Shown: in pieces, positions 1 through 8,207 of the stretch
How the letters are laid out: every line of letters begins with the position of its first letter
How positions within the stretch are numbered: the first letter of the stretch is position 1
Assembly (NCBI RefSeq): GCF_001509485.1
Contig: NZ_LLZI01000268.1
Span: 1 to 64,000, forward strand
Direction: 5' to 3'
Length of the DNA: 64,000 nucleotides
Source of the DNA: Streptomyces sp. NRRL F-4489
GTDB taxonomy: Bacteria > Actinomycetota > Actinomycetes > Streptomycetales > Streptomycetaceae
The notes under the pieces: model-generated
The model's input: only the letters and a program-made list of their open reading frames with translations
Databases searched by the model: none
What the model was told of the DNA's origin: nothing
Position numbers and translations under genes: made by a program

Positions 1-1
1 C

Positions 2-487
2 CAGCGCGAACTGGGCGTCCCCGCCGCGCTGTTCCCGCTGCTGCCGCTGGGCACCGCGGCGGTCTTCCTGCTGCTCGCGGTGCCGCTGGGCGCCCTCGCC
101 GACCGGGTTGGCCGCGGCCGGCTCTTCCTCGCCGGGCACGCCGCGCTGCTCCTGGCGTACGGGCTGGTCCTCGCGCCCGCGCGCGGGCTGCCCGTCGTCC
201 TCGCGGTGCTCGTCCTGCACGGCGCGTTCTACGCCGCCACCGACGGCGTACTGGCCGCCGCCACCGCCGGGGTGGTGCCGCCCGAGCGGCAGGGCGCCGG
301 ACAGGCCCTGGTGGGCACCGGCCAGGCACTGGCCCGCTTCGTGTGCTCCCTGGTGTTCGGGGCGGCCTGGACCCTGTGGGACGGGCGGACCGCGCTGGCG
401 GTGGCCGCCGTGGCGCTGGCGGCCGCCGCCCTGACCGCCACCCGTCTGCTCCGCACCGCCGACCGCCCCCAGGAAGGACCCCGATGA
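2..487 (+). CDS. MFS transporter, C-terminal part (gene begins outside window)
   Basis: The reading frame is open from the window edge and stops with TGA at 485-487, so only the last ~161 residues are seen. They form hydrophobic membrane segments separated by a short basic loop, with a loop motif LGALADRVGRGRL that matches the conserved MFS GxLaDRxGRR signature between TM8 and TM9. This supports a proton-driven major facilitator; the substrate cannot be inferred. The stop overlaps the start of the next gene as ATGA, indicating translational coupling. Confidence 0.8.
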   Translation, partial: QRELGVPAALFPLLPLGTAAVFLLLAVPLGALADRVGRGRLFLAGHAALLLAYGLVLAPARGLPVVLAVLVLHGAFYAATDGVLAAATAGVVPPERQGAGQALVGTGQALARFVCSLVFGAAWTLWDGRTALAVAAVALAAAALTATRLLRTADRPQEGPR

Positions 488-1521
488 CCCGCCGCACCCG
501 CCTGGCCGTGCTCCTGCTCGCGGTCGCCGTGCTGGCCGCCGTAGGCACCGCGGCGGTCCTGCGGGCCGCCGGCCGCTCCGCCGACCGCGACCACCAGCAG
601 GCCGGCGGCCCACCCGTCCACCCCGGTCCGGTCTCCCTCCAGCCCACCAGCGACCGGCAGTTGCTGGTCCGCAACCTCGCCTGGGGCCCGCACCGCGACG
701 AGATCACCGCCGTCCCCGCCGACCGCCCCACCGGCCCCCGCACCGCCTCCGGCCTGCACTGCCTGCGCTTCCACGCCGCGGCCGGCACCGGCATCTGCCT
801 CCAGGCCGAACGCGGCGCGCTCACCGACACCTACCGCGCGCTGGTCCTCGACTCCCGCCTCCGCGTCCGGCACCGCTTCCCGGCCCCCGGCATCCCCACC
901 CGGGCCCGGGTCTCCCCCTCCGGCCGCACCGTCGCCTGGACCGTCTTCGTCAGCGGCGACTCGTACGCCGGCACCGCCTTCTCCACCCGCACCGCGATCG
1001 CCGACACCCGCACCTGGGCCCTCGACGACAACCTGGAGGACTACGCCGTCACCAAGGACGGCCGCCCGTACCACGCCGCCGACACCAACGTCTGGGGCGT
1101 CACCTTCGCCGACGACACCCGCTTCTACGCCACCCTGGCGACCGGCGGCCGCACCTACCTCGTCCGCGGCGACCGCGCCGCCCGCACCCTGACCACCCTG
1201 CACACCAACGTCGAATGCCCCTCCCTCTCCCCCGACCGCACCCGCGTCGCCTACAAGAAACGAGTCCCCGGCGCCTCCCCCGACGCCCCCTGGCGCCTCT
1301 ACGTCCTCGACCTCGCCACCGGCCACGAGACCCCCACCGCCGAACACCGCACCATCGACGACCAGGCCCTCTGGTCCTCCGCCCACACCCTCGTCTACGC
1401 CCTCCCCGGCGACTACGGCTCCGACCTGTGGACCGTCCCCGCCGACGGCACCGGCACCCCCCGCCGCCTCATGCCGTCCGCGGTCGCCCCCGCGTACATC
1501 GAGCCCGCGGCGCACCCCTAG
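484..1521 (+). CDS. Membrane-anchored TolB/PD40-like beta-propeller protein
   Basis: Predicted 345 residues. Residues 5-27 form a single hydrophobic N-terminal segment after an MTRRTR basic start, so the protein is probably anchored with its bulk outside the cell. The rest is Thr/Asp/Arg-rich and contains WD40/PD40-style blade motifs such as SPSGRTVAW and SPDRTRVAYKK, as in TolB-like propellers. The ATG at 484 is chosen because it overlaps the upstream transporter stop (ATGA). Coupling to the transporter suggests a shared membrane role, but no enzymatic residues are recognisable and the function is unknown. Its 3' end overlaps the convergent DMT gene by 4 nt. Confidence 0.65.
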   Translation: MTRRTRLAVLLLAVAVLAAVGTAAVLRAAGRSADRDHQQAGGPPVHPGPVSLQPTSDRQLLVRNLAWGPHRDEITAVPADRPTGPRTASGLHCLRFHAAAGTGICLQAERGALTDTYRALVLDSRLRVRHRFPAPGIPTRARVSPSGRTVAWTVFVSGDSYAGTAFSTRTAIADTRTWALDDNLEDYAVTKDGRPYHAADTNVWGVTFADDTRFYATLATGGRTYLVRGDRAARTLTTLHTNVECPSLSPDRTRVAYKKRVPGASPDAPWRLYVLDLATGHETPTAEHRTIDDQALWSSAHTLVYALPGDYGSDLWTVPADGTGTPRRLMPSAVAPAYIEPAAHP

Positions 1522-2441
1522 CCCCGCCGCCGGCTCCGCCCGCCGCGCGGCAGCCGCTCCCCCACCTCCCCCACCGCCAGATCACGCGCCAGCGACACCT
1601 GCGAGAGCAGCACCGCGCCCCACAGGACCAGCCCGCAGCCCAGCGCCTCCGGGACCAGCCACCAGCCGGCCCGCACCCGCTCATCGAACAGCGTCACCCC
1701 CAGGGACAGGCTGACCAGCGCGTCCCCCAGGGTCAGCACCGGCTGCGAGGCGGTCAGCGGCCCGGACTGCATGGCGTTCTCCATCAGGAACAGCGCCACC
1801 ATCCCGGCCACCACGAACCCGTAGCTCTGCCAGGCCGTGAAGAACCCGCCCGCCCCGCCCTGCTTCCAGGCATGCGTGGCGTCCTTCAGCAGCGCCGCGG
1901 TCAGCGCGTACGCGACCGCGGTGCCCGCCCCGAACAGGGCGGCCCGCACGCTGCCGGCCCCGCGCCGCAGCCCCGCGCCGACGCTGACGGCCATCACCGC
2001 GGCGCACACCACCAGCGCCGGCACCCAGCTGCCGAGCGCCGCGTGGTCCCGCCCCGCGCCGGGCGCCGCCGCCGCGAGCGCCGTGCCCAGCCCGACGACC
2101 AGCAGCGCCACCCCCGCCCAGCCGCGCCGGGACACCCGCCGGGGCAGCCCGCCCAGCAGCATCCGCCCGAGCAGCAGCGCCAGCGGCAGCTCCATCACGA
2201 AGAGCGGCTGCACGACGGAGAGCGCGCCGAACGACAGCGCGAGCGCCTGCAAGCAGGCGGCCGGCAGCACCATGAGCATGCCGACCAGCCATACCGCGCG
2301 GTGCAGCAGATCGGCGATCAGCCCGAGCCTGAGCCGCGCCGAGACCGGCACGGTACGGGCCGCGCGGCGCTGGAGCACGACGGACAGTGCGTTGCAGGCC
2401 GCCGCCAGCAGCGCGGAGACGACGGCCGCCCATGTGGCCAC
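1518..2441 (-). CDS. DMT-superfamily (EamA-like) transporter
   Basis: Predicted 307 residues with about nine to ten hydrophobic helices from the N-terminus to residue ~295, followed by a short basic tail, typical of the drug/metabolite transporter superfamily. The GTG at 2441 is chosen because an AGAGGTGG ribosome binding site lies just upstream and translation opens directly with a membrane helix (VATWAAVVSALLAAACNALS). Upstream in-frame extension enters the repeat region and is not credible. Substrate unknown. It stands alone, convergent with the propeller gene. Confidence 0.8.
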   Translation of the reverse strand: MATWAAVVSALLAAACNALSVVLQRRAARTVPVSARLRLGLIADLLHRAVWLVGMLMVLPAACLQALALSFGALSVVQPLFVMELPLALLLGRMLLGGLPRRVSRRGWAGVALLVVGLGTALAAAAPGAGRDHAALGSWVPALVVCAAVMAVSVGAGLRRGAGSVRAALFGAGTAVAYALTAALLKDATHAWKQGGAGGFFTAWQSYGFVVAGMVALFLMENAMQSGPLTASQPVLTLGDALVSLSLGVTLFDERVRAGWWLVPEALGCGLVLWGAVLLSQVSLARDLAVGEVGERLPRGGRSRRRG

Positions 2442-2741
2442 GCGCCCACCTCTTTCCTTACCCGGCGCCCCGGCGCCCACGGTCACCCCGCCGCCACCGT
2501 CGTCCCGACGCCACGGTCGCCCCGACGCTAACCGCAGCCCGGGCGGGCCGCCCGGCACGCGCGCGCGAGGGTTCCCCCTGTCGTTCATCCGCGTGACACC
2601 CCGGCGCGCCGCTTGGCGCCTGGCCTCCGGGCCCGCACGGTGGGGGCGTGTGCCGTTCCGCTCCGCTCCTCGCCGCCGTTGTCCTGACCGCCGCGGTCGC
2701 CACCACCGGCTGCACGGTGGCTTCGCCGGCCTTCCGCACGG
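2442..2741. other. Leader region of the DMT transporter, no gene seen
   Basis: This holds the ribosome binding site and presumably the promoter of the DMT transporter. A short plus-strand frame beginning at 2648 resembles a lipoprotein leader (Leu/Ala/Val stretch then TTGC) but runs into repeat DNA and has no ribosome binding site, so it is not called. Confidence 0.5.
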
Positions 2742-3050
2742 TTGCCCCTGGGTGGCCGTCGTCCCACGTTGTCGGCTTTCCCGCCGCGGGTTGCGTTTCG
2801 TGTGCGCCTGCGGCGCGGGCTTCGATTCCGCTGCGCGGGGCCGGTTCGCTGCGCTTGGCCGGGTGACCACGTTGTTGGCTTTCCCGCCGTGGGGGGCTTT
2901 CCTGTGCGCCTGCGGCGCATTGCTTGTATTCCGCTGCGCGGGGCTTTCGGGGTGCGGTGACGGGTCTTCGGGGGTGGTGTGTCGGACTGCTGTCGCTTTA
3001 CGTCCGACACACCACCCCCGAAGACCCGCCACCTCCCGCCGGTGGGTGAG
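2742..3050 (-). repeat. Repeat element A (hairpin plus two ~95-nt units), reverse orientation
   Basis: Read on the minus strand, a long hairpin (2961-3028) is followed by CCCGTCACCGCACCCC and then two diverged copies of a unit. Each unit contains a CGCAGCGG box, a small GCGCCGCAGGCGC hairpin, a CGGCGGGAAAGCC box, CAACGTGG and CCAAGCGCAGCGAACCGG. The same order of boxes is found in element C at 15935-16260. It forms an inverted pair with element B. No protein gene fits this stretch. Confidence 0.75.
2961..3028 (-). terminator. Long perfect hairpin with conserved loop, copy 1
   Basis: A perfect 27-bp stem (2961-2987 with 3002-3028) encloses a 14-nt loop at 2988-3001. On the minus strand the loop reads GTAAAGCGACAGCA, nearly the loop of copies 2 and 3. 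The stem arms share only the loop-proximal GGAC/GTCC and a GTGGTGTG-like part with the other copies. It could act as a factor-independent terminator or as a structured mobile repeat. Confidence 0.7.
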
Positions 3051-3079
3051 TTTCCAGGCCGGTGGGGGCTGGCGTAAGT

Positions 3080-3144
3080 GGGTCGGTGCGGCTCGTCTCG
3101 TTGAGGGTGAGCGCCCGGCAACCAGTGACGAGCCGCACCGGCCC
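3080..3144. terminator. Inverted repeat between repeat elements A and B
   Basis: An 18-bp stem (3080-3097 with 3127-3144; one G-T wobble) around GGTGCGGCTCGTC encloses a 29-nt loop. It sits between the two facing repeat elements, downstream of kstD (minus strand). A bidirectional terminator is plausible; no U-tract follows. Confidence 0.5.
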
Positions 3145-3179
3145 ACCGTGTTCGGCCCCAACGGACAGGTGAATTGACC

Positions 3180-3338
3180 CCCGTCGGGAGGGGACGGGTC
3201 TGCGGGGTGGGGGTGTGCCGGACGTAAAGCGAAGCAGTCCGGCACACCCCCACCCCGCAGGCCCGGCACCGCTGCCGACCAGCGCCGCAAGGCGCAAACG
3301 AAACGCCCCCCGCGGCGGGGCAGCCAGCAACGTGGGGA
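3180..3338 (+). repeat. Repeat element B (hairpin plus one truncated unit)
   Basis: The hairpin at 3196-3264 is followed by a single diverged unit retaining AGCGCCGCAAGGCGCAAACG, a CGCGGCGGGG box and CAACGTGGGG, ending against the kstD stop codon. Orientation is opposite to element A and the same as element C. Confidence 0.7.
3196..3264 (+). terminator. Long hairpin with conserved loop, copy 2
   Basis: A 28-bp stem (3196-3223 with 3237-3264; one G-T wobble) encloses the 13-nt loop GTAAAGCGAAGCA at 3224-3236, identical to copy 3. It lies about 75 nt past the kstD stop on the minus strand and could end the hsaA-kstD transcript. Confidence 0.7.
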
Positions 3339-5003
3339 TCAACGACGCCGCGAAATGGCGTCAACCGCCGCCCATGCGAAGGTCATCGCGGGCCCAATCG
3401 TCGCCCCCGGCCCGGGATACGTCGCGCCCATGACCGCCGCCGAGACGTTACCGGCGGCGTACAGACCGTCGAGCGGCGTCCCATCCGGCCGCAGAACGCG
3501 CGCGTCCGCGTCGATGACCAGGCCCCCCTTGGTCCCGATGTCCCCGGGATGGACGGGGATCGCGTAGAACGGCGGCTTCGTGAGGGGGGCGAGGTTGGGA
3601 TTGGGGAGCGTGGGGTCCCCGTAGTAGCGGTCGTAGACGCTCTCGCCGCGGCGGAAGTCGTCGTCCCGGCCCGCGCACGCGAACCCGTTGAAGCGGTCGA
3701 GGGTGGCCGCGAGGCGATCGGCCGGGATGCCGGTGGTCTCGGCGAGGGCGGCGACCGAGCCGGCCTTCTTGACGAAGCCGCTGTCGAGCCATTTGCGGGG
3801 GAACGGCTGGCCGGGGAAGAGGCCCAGGAAGAGGTAGCGGGCCTTGGCGCGCGCGTCGAGGATGAGCCAGGACGGGACGGTGGACGCCTCCTCCGTGTGC
3901 GCGGCGTACATCGCGTCGACGAACTCGTGGTACGGCGCGGCCTCGTTGGCGTAGCGGTCGCCGGCCTGGTTGACGATGACCATGCCGGGGATGCCGCGGT
4001 CGGCGACGAGGAAGAAGGGGCGTTCGCCGGGCGGGCAGACGGAGGGGGCGCCCCAGACCTTGTCCAGCAGGTCGGTGGCGGCGCCGGCCTCGATGCCGAG
4101 CTGGAGGGCGTCGCCGGTCTGGCCCTCGGAGGCGGAGGACCAGGCGGCGGAGGTGGGGGCGGGCAGGTGCTTCTCGCGCAGCTCCTGGTTGTGGGAGAAG
4201 CCGCCGGAGGCGAGGATCACGCCGCCGGTGGCGCGGATGGTGACGTCGCGGCCGTGGCGGCGGGCGTGGACGCCGGTGATCCGGCCGTTCTCCTCGACCA
4301 GGCCGGTGAGCGGTGTCGACAGCCACAGGTCCCCGCCGAGCGCGGCGAGCGAGTACCGCATCCGGGCGATCAGGGCCTCGCCGAGGGAGAGCGGTTTCGC
4401 GCCGGTGGCCAGGGCCTTGGCGGCGCGCAGGCCGACCTTGACGGAGGCGCGGCGACCGGCCCAGGTGCGGGCCACCATGTTGAGGTAGCGGAAGTCGTAG
4501 CTGGTGATGGTCAGGCCGTAGGTGGGCAGACCGGCCCGGCGCATGGTGCCGCGCTGTTCGGGGGTGAGGGAGGTGAAGTCGAAGACGGCGGGTTCGATGG
4601 ACCGGCCCTGCGGGTAGCCGCCGAGGCGCTCGGGGAAGTAGTCGGAGTAGCCGGGGGTGTAGACGAAGCGGACGGCGGTGCGGTCGTGGAACTCCCGCAC
4701 CATACGCGGCCCGTGGGTGAGGTAGGCGTCCTTGAGGGCGTCGGGGACGCGGTCGCCGACGGTGGCGTCGAGGTAGGCGCGGGCCTTCTCGGGGGTGTCG
4801 CCGAGGCCGGCCGCGTCGAGGTGGAAGTTGGTGGGGACCCAGATCGCGCCGCCGGACAGGGCGGTGGAGCCGCCGTAGCGGTCGGTCTTCTCGATGATGA
4901 GGGGGCGCAGGCCGCGCAGCCGGGCGGTGAGCGCGGCGGCGAAGCCGGCCGCGCCGGATCCGGCGATCACGACGTCGTAGGTGTGGTCCCAACTGTCTTT
5001 CAT
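3339..5003 (-). CDS. kstD: 3-ketosteroid-delta1-dehydrogenase
   Basis: FAD flavoprotein of 554 residues that introduces the C1-C2 double bond into ring A of 3-ketosteroids (4-androstenedione to ADD, or the 9-hydroxy form to 3-HSA). The N-terminus has the ADP-binding fold DVVIAGSGAAGFAAA (G15-x-G17-x-x-G20) and a following IIEKTDRYGGSTALSGG stretch. The C-terminus carries FYAIPVHPGDIGTKGGL and YPGPGATIGPAMTF, the family's substrate/FAD-site signatures with the catalytic Tyr and Gly region. Length is typical for KstD. The ATG at 5003 has a GGAG ribosome binding site. It is the last gene of the hsaA operon, 37 nt after the MaoC gene; a long hairpin follows. Confidence 0.93.
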   Translation of the reverse strand: MKDSWDHTYDVVIAGSGAAGFAAALTARLRGLRPLIIEKTDRYGGSTALSGGAIWVPTNFHLDAAGLGDTPEKARAYLDATVGDRVPDALKDAYLTHGPRMVREFHDRTAVRFVYTPGYSDYFPERLGGYPQGRSIEPAVFDFTSLTPEQRGTMRRAGLPTYGLTITSYDFRYLNMVARTWAGRRASVKVGLRAAKALATGAKPLSLGEALIARMRYSLAALGGDLWLSTPLTGLVEENGRITGVHARRHGRDVTIRATGGVILASGGFSHNQELREKHLPAPTSAAWSSASEGQTGDALQLGIEAGAATDLLDKVWGAPSVCPPGERPFFLVADRGIPGMVIVNQAGDRYANEAAPYHEFVDAMYAAHTEEASTVPSWLILDARAKARYLFLGLFPGQPFPRKWLDSGFVKKAGSVAALAETTGIPADRLAATLDRFNGFACAGRDDDFRRGESVYDRYYGDPTLPNPNLAPLTKPPFYAIPVHPGDIGTKGGLVIDADARVLRPDGTPLDGLYAAGNVSAAVMGATYPGPGATIGPAMTFAWAAVDAISRRR

Positions 5004-5040
5004 GGCAGCTCCGTTGGTGCGGTGAAAGGTCGGCGGTCGG

Positions 5041-5949
5041 TCAGCGGACGGTGACCGCGGCGTGGCTGAGGACGATCGCGTCGTCGCGGTCCGGGGCGGT
5101 GGCGCGGAGCAGGTAGCCGTTGCCGCCGGGGTGGTCCCATACGTGCAGCCGCAGGGTCTCGCCGGGGAAGAAGACGCCGGCGAAGCGGGTGCGGCAGCCG
5201 GTGACGCGGCCGGGGTCGGAGCGCAGCAGCCGGTCGGTGACGGCCTTGACGGCCATGCCGAAGGTGCACAGGCCGTGCAGGATGGGGCGGTCGTAGCCGG
5301 CCGCGCGGGCGGTGGCGGGGTCGGCGTGCAGCGGGTTCCAGTCGCCGGTCAGCCGGTAGAGCAGGGCCTGCTGGCGCAGGGTGGGGAGGTCGAAGACGTG
5401 GTCGGGGGCCCGGTCGGGGACGGGGGTGGGGTCGGCGGGGCCGCGGTCGCCGCCGAAGCCGCCGGCGCCGTGCACGAAGATGTGGTTGCGCTGGGTCAGC
5501 AGCGGCTGTTCGTCCTCGTCGAGGAGGGTGGACTCCTGGATGATGACGGCGGCCCGGCCCTTGTCGTACACGGCCGGGACGCGGGTGACGGCGGTGGCGC
5601 GGGCGGCGGCGGGCAGCGGGCGGTGCACGGTGATCTCCTGGCCGCCGTGCAGCGCCCGCGCCAGGTCGACGCGGACGCCGGGCAGGTCGAAGACCTGGAA
5701 GCCGATACCGCCGGTGCCGCCGGCGACGGTGCCGAAGGTGGGCAGCACGGCCAGGCCGCGGGTGTGCCGTTCGTAGACGTAGGCCAGTTCGCGGTCGTCG
5801 GTCTCGGGGACGCCGGCGCCGAGCGCGAGGTGGTAGAGCCGGACGTCGCGGTCGTCCCAGGTGACCTCGGTGCGGACCGGGGGCGCGGCGATGACGCGGG
5901 CCGCGTCGATCGGCGGTGCGGCGTCCTGGCTCAGTACGGGGTCGCCCAT
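5041..5949 (-). CDS. MaoC-family enoyl-CoA hydratase (ChsH3-like)
   Basis: Predicted 302 residues, a double hot-dog hydratase-2 protein. The C-terminal half carries the R-specific hydratase signature YRLTGDWNPLHADP, with the catalytic Asp and His, followed by GYDRPILHGLCTFG. In Mycobacterium tuberculosis a MaoC protein (Rv3538, ChsH3) sits beside kstD and hydrates an enoyl-CoA intermediate of the cholesterol side chain, so a steroid acyl-CoA is the likely substrate here too. The ATG overlaps the hsaB stop by one base (TGATG). No side-chain genes are visible in this window, so its exact substrate is open. Confidence 0.82.
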   Translation of the reverse strand: MGDPVLSQDAAPPIDAARVIAAPPVRTEVTWDDRDVRLYHLALGAGVPETDDRELAYVYERHTRGLAVLPTFGTVAGGTGGIGFQVFDLPGVRVDLARALHGGQEITVHRPLPAAARATAVTRVPAVYDKGRAAVIIQESTLLDEDEQPLLTQRNHIFVHGAGGFGGDRGPADPTPVPDRAPDHVFDLPTLRQQALLYRLTGDWNPLHADPATARAAGYDRPILHGLCTFGMAVKAVTDRLLRSDPGRVTGCRTRFAGVFFPGETLRLHVWDHPGGNGYLLRATAPDRDDAIVLSHAAVTVR

Positions 5950-6434
5950 CAGAAGGCTCCCGTCGCGTAGCCGCCGCGGAAGTACAGCAGCGGGGTGCCG
6001 TCCTCGCGGGCGGTGAGGTCGAGGACCCGGCCGGTGACGAGGAGGTGGTCGCCGGCCTCGTGGACGGCTTCCAGGGCGCAGTCGACGGTGGCCAGCGCGC
6101 CGTCGAGGTGGACGGTGCCGTGCGGGGTGGCGCTCCAGGGCAGGGCGGCGAACTTGTCGGTGCCGGGCGCGGCGAGCGCGGCGCACGCGTCCCGGTGCTC
6201 CTCGGCGAGGATGCTGACCGCGAAGTGCCCGGCGGCGGCGATCTTCGGCCAGCTGGTGGAGCCCTTGCCGACGCAGAGCAGGATCAGCGGCGGGTCGAGG
6301 GAGAGCGAGGCGAAGGACTGGCAGGCCAGGCCGGCCGGTTGGCCGTCCGGGCCGAGCGCGGCGACCATGGTGATACCGCTGGCGAAGCGGCCGAGGACGT
6401 CGCGGAACGCGCCGGGTTCGATCAGCCGTTCCAC
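5949..6434 (-). CDS. hsaB: Flavin reductase of the 3-HSA monooxygenase
   Basis: Predicted 161 residues, HpaC/FlaRed family. It supplies reduced flavin to HsaA, which hydroxylates 3-HSA to the catechol 3,4-DHSA. Family features are ASGITMVAALGPDGQPAGLA near the N-terminus, the FASLSLDPPLILLCV strand, and the C-terminal DHLLVTGRVLDL and LLYFRGGYA. It overlaps hsaC by 13 nt and the hydratase gene by one base, so it is translated within the hsaA-D-C-B unit. Slightly shorter than mycobacterial HsaB (about 187 residues). A paralogue lies at 32554. Confidence 0.9.
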   Translation of the reverse strand: MERLIEPGAFRDVLGRFASGITMVAALGPDGQPAGLACQSFASLSLDPPLILLCVGKGSTSWPKIAAAGHFAVSILAEEHRDACAALAAPGTDKFAALPWSATPHGTVHLDGALATVDCALEAVHEAGDHLLVTGRVLDLTAREDGTPLLYFRGGYATGAF

Positions 6435-7318
6435 TGGTGGCCCCAGAAGCTGTCGGCGGTGATTTCCTTGGTGACCCAGGTGGCGGGGTCCACGATCAGG
6501 CCGTCCCAGCCGTACTCGACCTGGAAGCCGCCGGGCGCCTGGGCGTAGAAGGAGACCATGTGGTCGTTGGTGTGGCGGCCGAGGGAGGAGGCGATGGGGA
6601 CGCCGGCCTGGCGCATGCGGTCCAGGCAGAAGCCGACGTCGTTCAGGGTTTCCAGTTCGACCATGAAGTGGACGATGCCGGGCGGCAGGGCGCCGGGGTA
6701 GAGGCCGAGGCTGTGATGGCGGGGGTTGGGGCTGAGGAAGTTCATCCAGTAGTGGTCGCGGCCGGGTTCGCCGGTCGGGACGGCGGCCGGGGGGAGTTTC
6801 ATCCGGTCGCGGAGCTGGAAGCCGAGCAGGTCCTCGTAGAAGGTGAGGGCGGCGGCCATGTCGGGGGCGGGCAGGACGACGTGGCCGAGGCCGAGGTGGT
6901 CGCCGGTGACGAAGCGGTTGCCGTAGGGGGTGCCGAGCGGGGTGTGGTCCTGGGCCTGGCCCCAGTAGATCTCCAGGGGGTTGCCGGCCGGGTCGGCGCA
7001 GTGGATCAGACCCTGGACGCGGCGGTCGGCGAGGGTGGCGTCGTCGGCGTGCTTGACGGTGACGCCGGCGGCCTCCAGTTCGGCGGCGGCCTCGGCGAGC
7101 GCGGCGGCGCCGGCCACCTCGAAGCCGGCCGCGAGCAGCCGGTCCTGTTCACCGGTCTCGAAGGAGAGGCGGCGGATCCGGTCGTCGATCCGGACGTGCA
7201 GCACCTCGTCGGTGCTGCCCTCGGCCTCCACCATGCCGAGGAGGTCGAGGGCGTAGCGGCGCCACTCGGCGAGGCGGGCGGTCTCGATGCGCAGATAGCC
7301 CAGCGAACGGATGTCCAT
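6422..7318 (-). CDS. hsaC: 3,4-DHSA extradiol dioxygenase
   Basis: Predicted 298-residue two-domain type I extradiol dioxygenase that meta-cleaves the catechol ring A of 3,4-DHSA to 4,9-DSHA. The iron ligands of the BphC family are visible at H146 (HLGLGHVVL), H217 (GIVHFMVE) and E268 (GGFQVEYGWDG), and the H201/H202 pair matches the second-sphere histidine region. Length equals mycobacterial HsaC (about 300). It lies 25 nt downstream of hsaD and overlaps hsaB. A catechol-type substrate is certain from the family; the steroid assignment rests on the neighbouring hsaA, hsaD and kstD. Confidence 0.94.
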   Translation of the reverse strand: MDIRSLGYLRIETARLAEWRRYALDLLGMVEAEGSTDEVLHVRIDDRIRRLSFETGEQDRLLAAGFEVAGAAALAEAAAELEAAGVTVKHADDATLADRRVQGLIHCADPAGNPLEIYWGQAQDHTPLGTPYGNRFVTGDHLGLGHVVLPAPDMAAALTFYEDLLGFQLRDRMKLPPAAVPTGEPGRDHYWMNFLSPNPRHHSLGLYPGALPPGIVHFMVELETLNDVGFCLDRMRQAGVPIASSLGRHTNDHMVSFYAQAPGGFQVEYGWDGLIVDPATWVTKEITADSFWGHQWNG

Positions 7319-7343
7319 GGACGTGCCTTTCGATGGTGTGGCG

Positions 7344-8207
7344 TCAGTGCCGGAAGAAGTCGAGGGCGAGGCGGTTGAACTCGTCGAACCGCTCGGTCTG
7401 CGCCCAGTGGCCGCAGTGCGGGAAGACGTGCAGCCGGGCGTCGGGGATGGTCTTGAGGGCGACGAGGGCGCCGTCGAGCGGGTTGACGCGGTCCTCCCGG
7501 CCCCAGGTGAGCAGGGTGGGGTGGGTGATGCGGTGGGCCTCGCGCCAGAGCATGGTGTCGGCCGGCCACTTGGCGAACGAGGCGGCCATCCGGTCGTTGC
7601 CGAGCTTGGCCTCGGGGTCGATGGCCCGGGAGTAGCGCTCCTCGACGAACTCGTCGGTGACCAGGGCCGGGTCGTAGGCGAGGGTGGTGAGGAAGTCGCG
7701 CATCATGGCGCGGGTGGGTTCGGTGGTGCCGTTGAAGGCGAAGAGCTTCTTGATGCCTTCGGTGGGGTCGGGGGCGAAGAGGTTGACGGAGATGCCGCCG
7801 GGGCCCATCAGCAGGAGCTTGGCCACCTTGCCGGGGTGGTTCAGCGCCATGCGGGTGGCGGTGCCGCCGCCGAGCGAGTTGCCGATGAAGTGGGCTTTCT
7901 CCAGGCCGAGTTCGTCCATGAGGGCGGCGACGGCGTCGGCGGCGAAGGAGAAGAAGTCCTTGGTGGGCTCGGGTTTGTCGGAGGCGCCGTAGCAGGGCTG
8001 GTCGACGAGCAGGGTGCGGAAGTGCTCGGCGAAGACCGGCAGGTTGCGGCCGAAGTTGGACCAGCCGGAGGCGCCGGGGCCGCCGCCGTGCAGCATGATC
8101 ACGGCGGGCGCGGCGGGGTCGCCGGCCTCGTTGTAGTGGAGGGTGAGGCCGCCGGCGGTGGCGGTCTTGGAGGTCTTCTCGTAGGTGAGGTCGTCCGGGG
8201 TGCTCAC
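7344..8207 (-). CDS. hsaD: 4,9-DSHA hydrolase (meta-cleavage product hydrolase)
   Basis: Predicted 287-residue alpha/beta hydrolase of the MhpC/BphD group. It splits the C-C bond of 4,9-DSHA into HIP and 2-hydroxyhexa-2,4-dienoate. The oxyanion motif HGGGPGASGWSNF (from residue 40), the nucleophile S111 in GNSLGG, D239 in WGREDRVNP and H267 in HCGHWAQ form the triad. The GTG at 8207 is chosen because it overlaps the hsaA stop as GTGA and gives family length; the open frame upstream runs antisense to other genes. Confidence 0.94.
   Translation of the reverse strand: MSTPDDLTYEKTSKTATAGGLTLHYNEAGDPAAPAVIMLHGGGPGASGWSNFGRNLPVFAEHFRTLLVDQPCYGASDKPEPTKDFFSFAADAVAALMDELGLEKAHFIGNSLGGGTATRMALNHPGKVAKLLLMGPGGISVNLFAPDPTEGIKKLFAFNGTTEPTRAMMRDFLTTLAYDPALVTDEFVEERYSRAIDPEAKLGNDRMAASFAKWPADTMLWREAHRITHPTLLTWGREDRVNPLDGALVALKTIPDARLHVFPHCGHWAQTERFDEFNRLALDFFRH

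Noticed and set aside
229..1515. Long minus-strand open frame of 428 codons
   Set aside because: Gly/Ala/Val-rich antisense shadow of two well-supported plus-strand genes; typical in very GC-rich DNA.
2648..2866. Short frame with a lipoprotein-like leader (LAAVVLTAAVATTGC)
   Set aside because: No ribosome binding site, and the rest reads through repeat element DNA; composition alone explains the leader-like stretch.
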